Shown here: piece by piece, positions 37,152-44,455 of the stretch
Numbering within the stretch: position 1 is the stretch's first letter
How the letters are laid out: every line of letters starts with the position of its first letter
From: an uncultured beta proteobacterium
Lineage (GTDB): Bacteria > Pseudomonadota > Gammaproteobacteria > Burkholderiales > Nitrosomonadaceae
DNA: 44,455 nucleotides
Assembly: GCA_900696615.1 (NCBI GenBank)
Contig: CAADGS010000156.1
Coordinates: 1 to 44,455, forward strand
Direction of reading: 5' to 3'
Position numbers and translations under genes: made by a program
Notes under the pieces: model-generated
Databases searched by the model: none
What the model was told of the DNA's origin: nothing
The model's input: the letters and a program-made list of their open reading frames with translations, nothing else

Positions 37152-38642
37152 TTAAAGTCCCATAACGAAAAAGTCTGCTGCAGTTATTCCAGGTGCTCCG
37201 CTCAGAATGGCGAATTGAACCGACCCTCCCGCACCGCTACCGTTGGCATCATAAGATAGCGCTCCGGTTGTAGTGTTATAGAGCAGAAAATCATTGGCAT
37301 CAACAGCGGTACCTGTCGCATTGGCGCGAAAATTTGCAGGCGCTACGGCACCATTCGGTAAATTTGTGAATATCGTATCGATCAGAAAAATGGAGTCTGA
37401 AGATGCTAGAAACCCATTGATTTGATCCACGTTCGTAGCACCTAAAGGTGTGCTGAATACGTACTGATCGTCGGTTCCGAGGCCGGCAAAAATCACATCG
37501 TTACCTAGACCGCCGTCCAGTAAATCATTTCCAGGACCGCCAAATAGCGTATCGTTGCCCCCACTTCCAGTAATAAAGTCATTCCCAGCACCGCCATTTA
37601 GCGTATTAGCTGCATTATTTCCCTCGATGCGATTGTTCAGGTCGTTACCGGTGCCATTGATTGCAGCACTGCCAGTCAAGCTGAGATCTTCAATTCCAAA
37701 CCCTAAGTTATGGCTGACGGACGTAAGGACTTGGTCTGTACCGGACTGACTGCCTACGGATTGTTCCGCCGCGATATCGCCTGCATTGTCGACTATGTAG
37801 GTATCGTTTTGGTCGCCGCCATCCATATTATCCGCACCGGTACCGCCATTGAGTGTGTCGTCACCGTCATCGCCTTTCAAGATATCGTTTCCTGCGCGAC
37901 CATTGATCGTGTCGTCACCAAGCCCGCCTTCGATTTCGTTGCTGGCACCGTTACCGTTCATGATATTGTTTAGCTCATTACCAAATCCATCAATGGCACC
38001 GTTTCCAGTCAGGTTAAGATTGTTAATACCAAAACTCATTGAAAAATCGACTGAAGCATTGACGGTATCAATTCCAGCCACGGCATCTTCAAAGTCTTCA
38101 ATCACTACATCACCAAGACTGTCCACTACATAAGTGTCATTACCGTTTCCACCGTTCATGCGATCAGCGCCGGCAGCGCCATTGAGCACATTGGCAGCAG
38201 AATTGCCGGTAATATTATTATCTTTAGCATTGCCGGTACCGTTAATAGGCGCATTACCAAACAAGAAAAGATCTTCAATCGCAGAACCCAGGGTATGCGT
38301 GACGGTTGCAATAACCGTGTCAAATCCCCCGCTGGCTGTGTTATTGGTTTCGGCAGCAACATCGCCGGCGTTGTCAACGAAATAAGTGTCAATGCCATCG
38401 CCGCCATTCATGTTATCGGCGCCTGTGCCACCGTCCAGTGAATCGTTACCGGTTCCGCCAAGCAATCTATCGTTACCGCTGCCGCCATTCAGTTGATCGT
38501 CGCCACCTCTGCCGTCCAAAATGTCATTTCCCGCAAAGCCGTTAATGATGTCAGCATTTGGTGTGCCAACTAGACTGAAGCGGAAAGCGCCGCCGTTGAA
38601 CGTGTCGTTGTCGTTAAATTGTGTTCCATTAATCGTTGCCAT
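37152..38642 (-). CDS. RTX-type calcium-binding secreted protein
   Basis: The 496-residue acidic protein has no signal peptide and no cysteine. It carries clusters of calcium-binding nonapeptides (GGxGxDxLx) at about 36-83, 150-170, 235-280 and 345-385. Between them an internal module repeats three times from about residues 85, 168 and 279: D-T-Y-x-V-D with GDV, then D-T-V, IEDL-type and NGTGN segments. The C-terminus (YDANGSGAGGSVQFA, ITAADFFVM) is typical of type I-secreted RTX proteins with an uncleaved export signal. No hlyB/hlyD/tolC-like gene is adjacent, so export must use a transporter elsewhere. No catalytic or toxin domain is seen; an S-layer-like or adhesive surface role is the simplest guess. 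Confidence 0.85.
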   Translation of the reverse strand: MATINGTQFNDNDTFNGGAFRFSLVGTPNADIINGFAGNDILDGRGGDDQLNGGSGNDRLLGGTGNDSLDGGTGADNMNGGDGIDTYFVDNAGDVAAETNNTASGGFDTVIATVTHTLGSAIEDLFLFGNAPINGTGNAKDNNITGNSAANVLNGAAGADRMNGGNGNDTYVVDSLGDVVIEDFEDAVAGIDTVNASVDFSMSFGINNLNLTGNGAIDGFGNELNNIMNGNGASNEIEGGLGDDTINGRAGNDILKGDDGDDTLNGGTGADNMDGGDQNDTYIVDNAGDIAAEQSVGSQSGTDQVLTSVSHNLGFGIEDLSLTGSAAINGTGNDLNNRIEGNNAANTLNGGAGNDFITGSGGNDTLFGGPGNDLLDGGLGNDVIFAGLGTDDQYVFSTPLGATNVDQINGFLASSDSIFLIDTIFTNLPNGAVAPANFRANATGTAVDANDFLLYNTTTGALSYDANGSGAGGSVQFAILSGAPGITAADFFVMGL

Positions 38643-38983
38643 AATCGTTACCTTTCAAATTTAAAAATGAAGTTAAGTTATTTCTATCCCTCGTAGAACT
38701 GCACATGGTTGCAATATTTGCGTTACCCATTTCACTTTTTGCAAGTTTGATTGCACTCCTGTCTTGATCGCAGAGCGTTTAAATTTCCGGATTTGTCATC
38801 GACTATCCGTAATTTCTTTCCCGTTGATTAACAGAGTCCGTCAAAGCGATGTTGGTAGCAGAAGTTCGAGAAAATTAACTGATAAGGGAAAATACTTCTG
38901 TGAGATTTCTCACAAGTATTTTCAATTAATAAAGAGCAGTGATGGCTTTACATGGCGTGATGCTTGGAACAAACGATGAGTCA
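38643..38983. other. Intergenic region upstream of the RTX gene
   Basis: It should hold the RTX gene promoter on the minus strand, but I see no strong sigma70 match. Besides the hairpin at 38888-38923 nothing stands out; short open frames there have no support. Confidence 0.4.
38888..38923 (-). terminator. Terminator-like hairpin after the spermidine-synthase-like gene
   Basis: GAAAATACTT and TGTGAGA on one side pair with TCTCACA and AGTATTTTC on the other, with one bulge and a tiny loop. On the minus strand it ends in TTTTC and lies about 60 bp past the stop at 38984. Confidence 0.6.
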
Positions 38984-40528
38984 TCAGCGTATAAAATGAT
39001 TGGAACCGATCGAATCTACAATCATTCGACGGTAATATTCCGACTTACGCATTTGTAATAATTCCAATCGACTAAGGTTGTCGGTCAGGATGACGCCGTG
39101 GGATTGGTCGATAGTTATCTGACGCTGTTTTAACCAATTGCTGTGCTTATCGGCAATATCTTGATTTTCCAGGTTTATGGCATGTTGGGTCGCAAGAAAA
39201 ATAAAATCGTTGAAATCCGCTCCGGGATCGGAAATGAACGCTTGCTGATAGGGAAAAACTTCGCCGATAGTTTTTGCGACGGATGCAAGTGCTGGATTGC
39301 TGCCGTTTTCGTAAAATGAAACAAAATTCAATGCCAATATACCTTGTTGTGCCAGTAATGCACTTAATTGAGTCAGTGTTTCAACCGTCAATAAGTGCGT
39401 GGGTTCGGCGCCACCGGTAAATACATCCAGAATGATTAAATCATAAGGCCCCTTGAGTTGACGGATTTCATAACGTGCGTCGCCGATAATGGTTTTGCCA
39501 TTTGGCTTGAAACCAAAGAATTGCGTTGCAGCTTCGGCGACAGCAGGGTCGATTTCCAGCGTATCGGTCACGATGCCGTATTCTTTCAAAGTCATCGCCA
39601 TGTGCCCTGCGCCTTGGCCGATCAATAAAGCTTTGCTCATAGCGGGTGTTAACGCGGGAATATGCGTCACAATTTTCTGATAAGTCAGGAGATTTTCTCC
39701 ATGACTGATACTGGCTGCCCCGATCGTAGACGCGTCCACGGTTAACAAGCGAATATTTTCTTTCGGCTTGTCAATTACTCGAACCCAGCCGTATAGACTC
39801 TCACGCTCAAATTGCGTAATGAAATCTTCATTTGATATCGCCATACCCGAATTGGCAATTTGTGGGTATAAGCCTAGGCCAAAGACAACGAGTGCGGCGG
39901 TTGGCAGTGTAGTAACGGTCGTTTTTTGATATTTTCTTTCAATGACGACGACAATCAAGGCAAGCAAAAATAACGCAATGCCAAGACCGATAAAAATTTC
40001 GCGCGAACCAACCAATGGAAAAAGATAAAAACCGAGAAACAGGGTTCCAATTACACTGCCAACCGTGCTAATGGCATAAATGGAGCCCGTGCTGGCACCC
40101 ACGTTAGCGAGAGCGGATGTGGACAACTTGACGGCAAACGGACCGACCATCCCTAACATCATCAGACTGGGCGAAAATAAAATAAGGGTGCTGATAAAGC
40201 TGCCGAGGCGCAATCCGAGCGGATCGGTAGCTAATAAAATCGGGCCTGTCAACCAAGGAATGATCAATGTCAATAATCCTGCTAAAGCAATGATCAGCGA
40301 CAACCCGGAACGGGCGCGATCCGCCCAGATACCGCCGATGTAGTAGCCCAAAGCCAGAGCAATCAGTGTGACAGCAATTAGAGAAGTCCAAACATAGAGG
40401 CTGGCTCCATAAAAAGGAGCAATCAGGCGGGTGCCCAACAGTTCGATAACCATCACTGCCGCACCGGTAAGAAATACGGTGCAATACAACCATGCCTTGC
40501 TAAAAAAATGGGATGCGGATTGATTCAT
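38984..40528 (-). CDS. Membrane-embedded spermidine-synthase-like protein
   Basis: The 514-residue protein fuses a hydrophobic N-terminal half of about eight helices (VMVIELLGTRLIAPFYG, SLYVWTSLIAVTLIALALGY, and later helices to about 225) to a C-terminal domain with the spermidine synthase/methyltransferase fold. The latter has LLIGQGAGHMAMTLKEYG, then LEIDPAV and YDLIILDVFTGGAEP, as expected for an aminopropyltransferase-type Rossmann fold. Such fused proteins are common in bacteria, and whether they make polyamines is unclear. It starts 12 bp after the amidohydrolase gene and is surely cotranscribed with it, so it falls under the dyad-linked promoter at 41969-42014. Confidence 0.82.
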   Translation of the reverse strand: MNQSASHFFSKAWLYCTVFLTGAAVMVIELLGTRLIAPFYGASLYVWTSLIAVTLIALALGYYIGGIWADRARSGLSLIIALAGLLTLIIPWLTGPILLATDPLGLRLGSFISTLILFSPSLMMLGMVGPFAVKLSTSALANVGASTGSIYAISTVGSVIGTLFLGFYLFPLVGSREIFIGLGIALFLLALIVVVIERKYQKTTVTTLPTAALVVFGLGLYPQIANSGMAISNEDFITQFERESLYGWVRVIDKPKENIRLLTVDASTIGAASISHGENLLTYQKIVTHIPALTPAMSKALLIGQGAGHMAMTLKEYGIVTDTLEIDPAVAEAATQFFGFKPNGKTIIGDARYEIRQLKGPYDLIILDVFTGGAEPTHLLTVETLTQLSALLAQQGILALNFVSFYENGSNPALASVAKTIGEVFPYQQAFISDPGADFNDFIFLATQHAINLENQDIADKHSNWLKQRQITIDQSHGVILTDNLSRLELLQMRKSEYYRRMIVDSIGSNHFIR

Positions 40529-40540
40529 ACTAAGCCTTTA

Positions 40541-41824
40541 TTAATGTTTTTTATCGTGCTTGAATTCATTGATAATGATGTGTCCTCCGGAAATAACCAA
40601 GTCCGGGTATTCCAGCAATTTGAATCGTTCAAAGGCATTGCCACGTACAGCGATGATATCGGCCGGCGCATTGGGCGATAGCGTGCCGAGCAAAGGTTTG
40701 TTTAGGTTTTTACCTGCTGTGGAGGTTACCGACTTGAATACATTCAACACATCGGTAAATTCGATGGATTCACCGCTGGTTAAATGTAATAACAGACGCA
40801 TTTCTTCACCGTTGATGCCCCAAGGCACATTATCGTGACCGATTTCTGAACCATAGATAAATTTCGACTTTGAGTCGGAATTGTGCGCCATGATGTGCGC
40901 AAGTTTGTGCACGTTGCCGTGAACACCGGAGCAAGCAGAAAGTGTATCGACGGTGGTTACAAACGTGACGTTTTGAGCGACAGCCCGGTGCAATAAATCT
41001 TCGCGAATTTCAGCGCAGGGTATATGTGCCCATTCGTCGACGCCACCTTCCAGTGCGAGTTCGACGCCGATGTTTTCACCCACATGGGCCATAACTCGCT
41101 TATTTAACGAATGGGCCTTGTTGACAATGGCTTTGACGATTTCGAGTGGAAGTATCGGCCATGGAGTTTGCGGCGGTTCACCGTGTCCATGACTGGACAT
41201 CCAAGGTGCACCAGTTTCTCCGCCCGGTTCCAAGGCAATCTTGATAATCGTTGAACCACCGGCAACCAGGTCTTTCACAACTTTTTCCGCTTCTTCTACG
41301 GTAGCGACTGCAATCCCGACTGCATCGTATGGATCGTGCGTACCGGTGCCATGTCCGAAAATATTTAATGGGTAGCCATCGATGGCTTGAATGATTGGAC
41401 CGGCGCTCAATACACGCAATGATCCTTGGCCTCCGCGCGGTTTCTGTAGAGGTCCGCCGGTATCTCTGACGGTAGTAATGCCATGCCTTAAGACTTTATC
41501 ATGTGGAATATTTTGAATGGCCAGGTGCGCGTGCGATTCAATAAATCCGGGAAGAATGGTCGCATCGCCTAAATCCAATGTGAGGTTACATTTTTCACGC
41601 ACTGTTATTTGATCGCCGGTTTGTATGATTTTATTACCTTTAAACAAAACGGCTGCATCTTCCAGCAAATTAAAACCATCGAATATGCGATCAGCAACTA
41701 AGACCATGCAATGATCTTTTTTCTGGTTATTTTCTGCAAAACTGCTGGAACTCATGAAAAACATTAAAAAAATAAACATCAGGGTTAGATGTCTGGTCGA
41801 TAAGTTTTTATTATTTTTAATCAT
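40541..41824 (-). CDS. Secreted amidohydrolase-family metal-dependent hydrolase
   Basis: The 427-residue protein has a signal peptide ending SSFA (residue 30), so it should act in the periplasm. The amidohydrolase metal motif H98-A-H100 sits in LPGFIESHAHL. Further metal-site candidates are the His in KRVMAHVGEN and in DEWAHIPC, and a C-terminal Asp-containing PADIIAVRGN. It resembles prolidase/imidazolonepropionase-like members of the superfamily; the substrate is unknown. AAGG precedes the ATG. It is the first gene of a two-gene unit and lies behind dyad copy B with a leader of about 138 nt. Confidence 0.83.
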   Translation of the reverse strand: MIKNNKNLSTRHLTLMFIFLMFFMSSSSFAENNQKKDHCMVLVADRIFDGFNLLEDAAVLFKGNKIIQTGDQITVREKCNLTLDLGDATILPGFIESHAHLAIQNIPHDKVLRHGITTVRDTGGPLQKPRGGQGSLRVLSAGPIIQAIDGYPLNIFGHGTGTHDPYDAVGIAVATVEEAEKVVKDLVAGGSTIIKIALEPGGETGAPWMSSHGHGEPPQTPWPILPLEIVKAIVNKAHSLNKRVMAHVGENIGVELALEGGVDEWAHIPCAEIREDLLHRAVAQNVTFVTTVDTLSACSGVHGNVHKLAHIMAHNSDSKSKFIYGSEIGHDNVPWGINGEEMRLLLHLTSGESIEFTDVLNVFKSVTSTAGKNLNKPLLGTLSPNAPADIIAVRGNAFERFKLLEYPDLVISGGHIIINEFKHDKKH

Positions 41825-41968
41825 TTGATTACCTTAATCATTACAAATTAATCTTGATTGGTATTGTCCGGGTGATTGATTAGAAGCGGGCAGGTAAATG
41901 CAGTTGTTTCGATTTCTGCAGTGTGATTCTTTCTAACATGGATCGTGCTTCTCATTTTCACAACCCAG

Positions 41969-41997
41969 ATTGTATGCAAGAAAACCGATGATGATAA
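41969..41997 (-). promoter_or_regulatory. Sigma70-like promoter of the amidohydrolase unit
   Basis: Minus strand: -35 TTATCA (41997-41992), 17-bp spacer, -10 TACAAT (41974-41969). The predicted start lies near 41962. Dyad copy B abuts the -35. Confidence 0.6.
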
Positions 41998-42014
41998 TGC
42001 GGCAAATTGTCGCA
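41998..42014 (-). promoter_or_regulatory. Operator candidate, dyad copy B (amidohydrolase unit)
   Basis: TGCGGCAAATTGTCGCA, one mismatch from the perfect dyad. It abuts the -35 of the leftward promoter; no promoter fits on its other side. Confidence 0.65.
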
Positions 42015-42121
42015 TCGAAGCTCATTTGCAGATCGTTGCGATCTTGAAATAAAAAATTAACAGCTAAAGAAATAACGAGTTAGCTGCGAAAAGCTGCGGG
42101 AGAACAAGGAGAATTGCGCGC

Positions 42122-42138
42122 TGCGACAATTTGCCGCA
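42122..42138 (+). promoter_or_regulatory. Operator candidate, dyad copy C (DUF1775-like cluster)
   Basis: TGCGACAATTTGCCGCA, one mismatch from the perfect dyad, directly followed by the -35 of the rightward promoter. Confidence 0.65.
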
Positions 42139-42167
42139 TTGTGTTTTGCAGGTGCAGGAAATATGAT
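42139..42167 (+). promoter_or_regulatory. Sigma70-like promoter of the DUF1775-like cluster
   Basis: -35 TTGTGT (42139-42144), 17-bp spacer, -10 TATGAT (42162-42167). The predicted start near 42174 gives a leader of about 166 nt. The weak -35 with a good -10 would suit an activator-dependent promoter. Confidence 0.6.
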
Positions 42168-42250
42168 TCGCATCGAAATTCTTTTTTGCCTCAACAAAGA
42201 AACAGATAAATTCTTTTTGGCTTTGTCAGGGAGTGCAAAATGAGTTTCAG

Positions 42251-42282
42251 GCTGCTTTTTGAGCACCACCTCAAAAAGCAGC
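42251..42282 (+). promoter_or_regulatory. Leader hairpin upstream of the DUF1775-like gene
   Basis: Perfect 13-bp stem GCTGCTTTTTGAG (42251-42263) with CTCAAAAAGCAGC (42270-42282), 6-nt loop, in the predicted 5' leader, 57 bp before the ATG. No T-tract follows, so mRNA protection or regulated translation is more likely than termination. Confidence 0.6.
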
Positions 42283-42339
42283 GCTAAGTGAGTACAAAAA
42301 TAATTCAATTAAAAGCTAAAAATTAAAGGGGTCTTTAGC

Positions 42340-43095
42340 ATGATAACCAAAAAATTTAAGTTTTCTTCCCATACAGCATTAGGCGTAGCAATATTGCTGC
42401 TGGGCGCCTCACAAAATGCATTTTCGCATACTCGCTTGGAAATACCAACGGTTGCTGAAGGTGTTCGCGTAACCAATAATGTCGTTATTGGCCACAGTTG
42501 CGGCGAAGGTAAAAATACCATTGCCAGCACGGTCGTTTTTCCAGATGGCGTTGATTCAACTGTTAAAGTTAATGGTGCGCAATCAGCGGAACCAATTGAA
42601 AGCTATGTATCGAATTATGGCAATTTATATCAGAAAATCCTGGATCACAGTGTTTTCCAATTCGAAAATGAAAAGAAAGACTCGAATGGCAATGTTGTAG
42701 GATTCTGGGTCAAAGGCGGCAAGATGCCTGAAGGTTATACTGTTTATTTGCCATTTCGTGCCGGTGCAATGTTTATTGAACCGGCTTCATGCGCAAAAAG
42801 CGTAAAAGTTGTTCTGGGTATTGCAGATATTTGTAAAGTTACACCGATATCCGGTTTTAAAGATGGCGTTCTTGAAACCTGGACACCGGCTGTCGGATCG
42901 AAATATGACGGCGTGGGCCTAGGTGGATACGATTCTCCAGCAACGCTGACAGTCATGCGCGATTTGGTCAACAATCCAATGGACGCCTCCTGTGGTGACG
43001 GTGTCGAGGTCGAAATCATTCCATCTGCAGCTCAGTTGGATCGCGATATGCCAATCATCAACACAAACGGCGCCCAGTACTGGCCAAAACCCTAA
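42340..43095 (+). CDS. Secreted DUF1775/YcnI-like protein with N-terminal His in the mature form
   Basis: The 251-residue precursor has a signal peptide with predicted cleavage after AFS, so the mature protein begins H30-TRLEIP. RVTNNVVIGHSCGEGKN follows, with H52 and C54. The beginning and beta-rich pattern resemble DUF1775 (YcnI) proteins, where the N-terminal His helps bind copper in a monohistidine brace. Further cysteines (C147, C161 and one in MDASCGDG) could form disulfides. I infer periplasmic copper binding. It is first of three secreted-protein genes and lies behind dyad copy C. Confidence 0.65.
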   Translation: MITKKFKFSSHTALGVAILLLGASQNAFSHTRLEIPTVAEGVRVTNNVVIGHSCGEGKNTIASTVVFPDGVDSTVKVNGAQSAEPIESYVSNYGNLYQKILDHSVFQFENEKKDSNGNVVGFWVKGGKMPEGYTVYLPFRAGAMFIEPASCAKSVKVVLGIADICKVTPISGFKDGVLETWTPAVGSKYDGVGLGGYDSPATLTVMRDLVNNPMDASCGDGVEVEIIPSAAQLDRDMPIINTNGAQYWPKP

Positions 43096-43188
43096 CTATT
43101 CTTTCAATGAATAGCTAGCTGTTTGTGAATCGGAAGGTGGGTAGATACGGGAGCTTCTATCCATCTTCTATCTAAAAGGAATGTATAC

Positions 43189-43758
43189 ATGTTGAATTCT
43201 TTATATTTAAAAACGGTTTTGTCTGTCATGCTCATGATTTTTGCTTTGACTGTTATGAGCGCTAGGCAAATCATGGCTGATGACGGGAATCAATTGATTT
43301 TTAATAGCCTGGAATCGTTTCAGGTAAATTGCTTCGCATCGGACGGCGCAGCTCAGCAATATGATCAGGAACTTGCAGTCAACATTCAAAAACAGGCTGC
43401 GTCGGAAGACTCCGGAGAACGTATCGGCGCCTTATCGCAGCTGGCTGTGAAAGATACAGTTGATCCGGCTATCGTACAAAAAATTCTGCAAAAAGCTTTA
43501 ATGGATAAAGATGGCAATGTGCGTGCGCAAGCTGTGCATGCCTTGGCGCAACAGGATTGTGCCGATGCCATGTTGGTGTTGGAGCAAGCGCTCAATGACA
43601 GCGAATTGGCGGTGCGTTTAATGGCTTTGGATAGTCTGAGTTTGGATGACAGGAGCATGAGTCTGCTTAAGCAAGCCTTGGAAGACGATAATGAGGCCGT
43701 TCGTGAAATGGCTGCAATGAAAATTGAAGCATTGTCGGCTGACAGCCCGATTCAATAA
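43189..43758 (+). CDS. Secreted HEAT-repeat protein
   Basis: The 189-residue protein has a good ribosome binding site (AAAAGGA, 8 bp before the ATG) and a signal peptide ending near IMADDG. From about residue 70 it consists of helical HEAT-like repeats of about 30 residues (DKDGNVRAQAVHALAQQD, NDSELAVRLMALDSLS, DDNEAVREMAAMKIEAL). Two cysteines lie at about 48 and 125. HEAT repeats form protein-binding solenoids, so it probably acts as an adaptor in the periplasm. It is 93 bp after the DUF1775-like gene with no promoter or terminator obvious between them. Confidence 0.75.
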   Translation: MLNSLYLKTVLSVMLMIFALTVMSARQIMADDGNQLIFNSLESFQVNCFASDGAAQQYDQELAVNIQKQAASEDSGERIGALSQLAVKDTVDPAIVQKILQKALMDKDGNVRAQAVHALAQQDCADAMLVLEQALNDSELAVRLMALDSLSLDDRSMSLLKQALEDDNEAVREMAAMKIEALSADSPIQ

Positions 43759-43844
43759 TCAAGATTAACGATTTTTATTCACTGAATTCATTGTCTTATA
43801 GATTTTTACTGTAGACAGATCATTCAATATAAAAGGGGTACAGA

Positions 43845-44309
43845 ATGCGATTTTTAAATATGAAACAAATAGTGACCGCGATTTGCGGCGGATTTTTAGT
43901 AGCTCAGGCAAGTGTAGGCTTAGCGCATGATCAAACCGGAAGTTTTACGACTGGACTGGCTGCGGCTGTCGATTTTTATACCGTGACTTGTTTTGATGAC
44001 GGTAATGGCGCGCCGGCGCGATTGGAGGCCCAAGTTAGAGATACGACGGCTAGCACTTCCAAAGTTCATATATTGATCCATAAAGGCACCAGTTGCACCA
44101 CCAACAAATGCGCGCAAGCAAGCTTCGACGCTACCGACAACAATACCACTTACAGTCCGTTAGTGAGTGTCTCGCAAGGTGCCGGCACATATAATATGTA
44201 TGTGATGCATTCCGCAACGGGTACCGATAGCTATACCGCATCCTTTCATTGCAAAACGGCTGGAAATGTCCATACCGGCACAAGCGTGACATCCCGTCAG
44301 CAGCAATAG
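43845..44309 (+). CDS. Small secreted protein with mature N-terminal HDQ
   Basis: The 154-residue precursor has AAAAGGGG before the ATG. Its signal peptide is predicted to be cut after GLA, giving a mature start at H28-DQTGSF. The mature domain of about 127 residues is beta-rich and Thr/Ser-rich, with cysteines in TCFDD, TSCTTNKC and FHC and histidines at HILIHKG, MHSA, FHC and NVH. I do not recognise a family. A free N-terminal His, as in the DUF1775-like neighbour, makes copper binding an attractive but untested idea. Last gene of the three-gene secreted cluster. Confidence 0.65.
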   Translation: MRFLNMKQIVTAICGGFLVAQASVGLAHDQTGSFTTGLAAAVDFYTVTCFDDGNGAPARLEAQVRDTTASTSKVHILIHKGTSCTTNKCAQASFDATDNNTTYSPLVSVSQGAGTYNMYVMHSATGTDSYTASFHCKTAGNVHTGTSVTSRQQQ

Positions 44310-44391
44310 AATTCAACATATTGTTCTGGATCGGTATTTCACCTTGTAATATATCTTTTTAGAATATGTTCGGAATGCCGATTGGTCTAGG

Positions 44392-44408
44392 TGCGACAAT
44401 TTGTCGCA
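44392..44408 (+). promoter_or_regulatory. Operator candidate, dyad copy D (perfect)
   Basis: TGCGACAATTTGTCGCA, a perfect 8-1-8 palindrome and the best copy in the window, directly followed by the -35 of a rightward promoter that must serve a gene beyond the right edge. Confidence 0.7.
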
Positions 44409-44437
44409 TTGCCAAACATGGAATGAGATTTCATAAT
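44409..44437 (+). promoter_or_regulatory. Sigma70-like promoter facing out of the window
   Basis: -35 TTGCCA (44409-44414), 17-bp spacer, -10 CATAAT (44432-44437), each with five of six consensus bases. The gene it serves is not visible. Confidence 0.65.
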
Positions 44438-44455
44438 CAGTTCGAGTGCTGGAAA

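Larger units (their letters stand above)
41825..42339. other. Divergent control region with two dyad-linked promoters
   Basis: No gene is supported. On the left is the amidohydrolase leader and its promoter with dyad copy B. On the right are dyad copy C, a promoter for the gene at 42340, and a long leader with a 13-bp hairpin. The two dyads are 124 bp apart and face opposite ways. A minus-strand open frame of 83 codons at 42057-42308 crosses these elements and is judged spurious. Confidence 0.6.

Noticed and set aside
37555..38407. Several open frames opposite and beside the RTX gene
   Set aside because: They are shadows created by the repetitive Gly/Asn/Asp codons of the RTX repeats.
38700..38740. 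Possible sixth dyad near TTGCAATATTTGCG upstream of the RTX gene
   Set aside because: Only a few positions agree with the dyad and no -35/-10 pair lies at the fixed distance.
42057..42308. Minus-strand open frame in the control region at 42 kb
   Set aside because: It runs across the dyad, promoter and leader hairpin and resembles no protein I know.

Overview
The window looks like the chromosome of a betaproteobacterium, most probably a Nitrosomonas-like ammonia oxidiser. This is an inference from protein flavour and content: a housekeeping backbone (priA, argH, murA, recG, hemH-hrcA, nadK-recN), an IscR-controlled suf operon, and several secreted proteins that resemble copper-handling proteins of methane and ammonia oxidisers. 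I see no rRNA, tRNA, CRISPR array, intact insertion sequence or phage gene.

Layout. 1-3.1 kb: the 3' end of hrpA, a chromate transporter and a secreted protein. 3.2-6.1 kb: a CorA/MopE-like putative copper protein with a MauG-type di-haem peroxidase downstream. 6.4-13.6 kb: a leftward Fe-S assembly operon iscR-sufA-sufB-sufC-sufD-sufS-sufU-nfu, with two tandem IscR type-1 boxes over its promoter. 13.9-24.4 kb: a P-loop-family protein with a broken Walker A, priA, a lipoprotein, a Rieske oxygenase with a DMT transporter, a small membrane-protein/acetyltransferase cluster, and an alpha-carbonic anhydrase with a small secreted partner. 24.5-37.1 kb: argH, an unknown membrane protein, murA, ridA-recG, a RIO-type kinase, hemH-hrcA, nadK-recN. 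37.1-44.5 kb: an RTX-type protein, an amidohydrolase with a membrane-anchored spermidine-synthase-like protein, and three secreted proteins, two of which would start with His after signal-peptide removal.

Main discovery candidate. A 17-bp dyad, TGCGACAA-W-TTGTCGCA, occurs five times, always between genes. In all five cases it directly abuts a sigma70-like -35 element that is followed, after exactly 17 bp, by a good -10. These promoters face the corA-like/peroxidase pair, the RIO kinase, the amidohydrolase/spermidine-synthase-like pair, the three-gene secreted cluster, and a gene beyond the right edge. This looks like a coherent regulon with an operator centred near -44, tied at least in part to extracellular copper handling. 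I do not recognise the regulator, and it does not appear to be encoded here.
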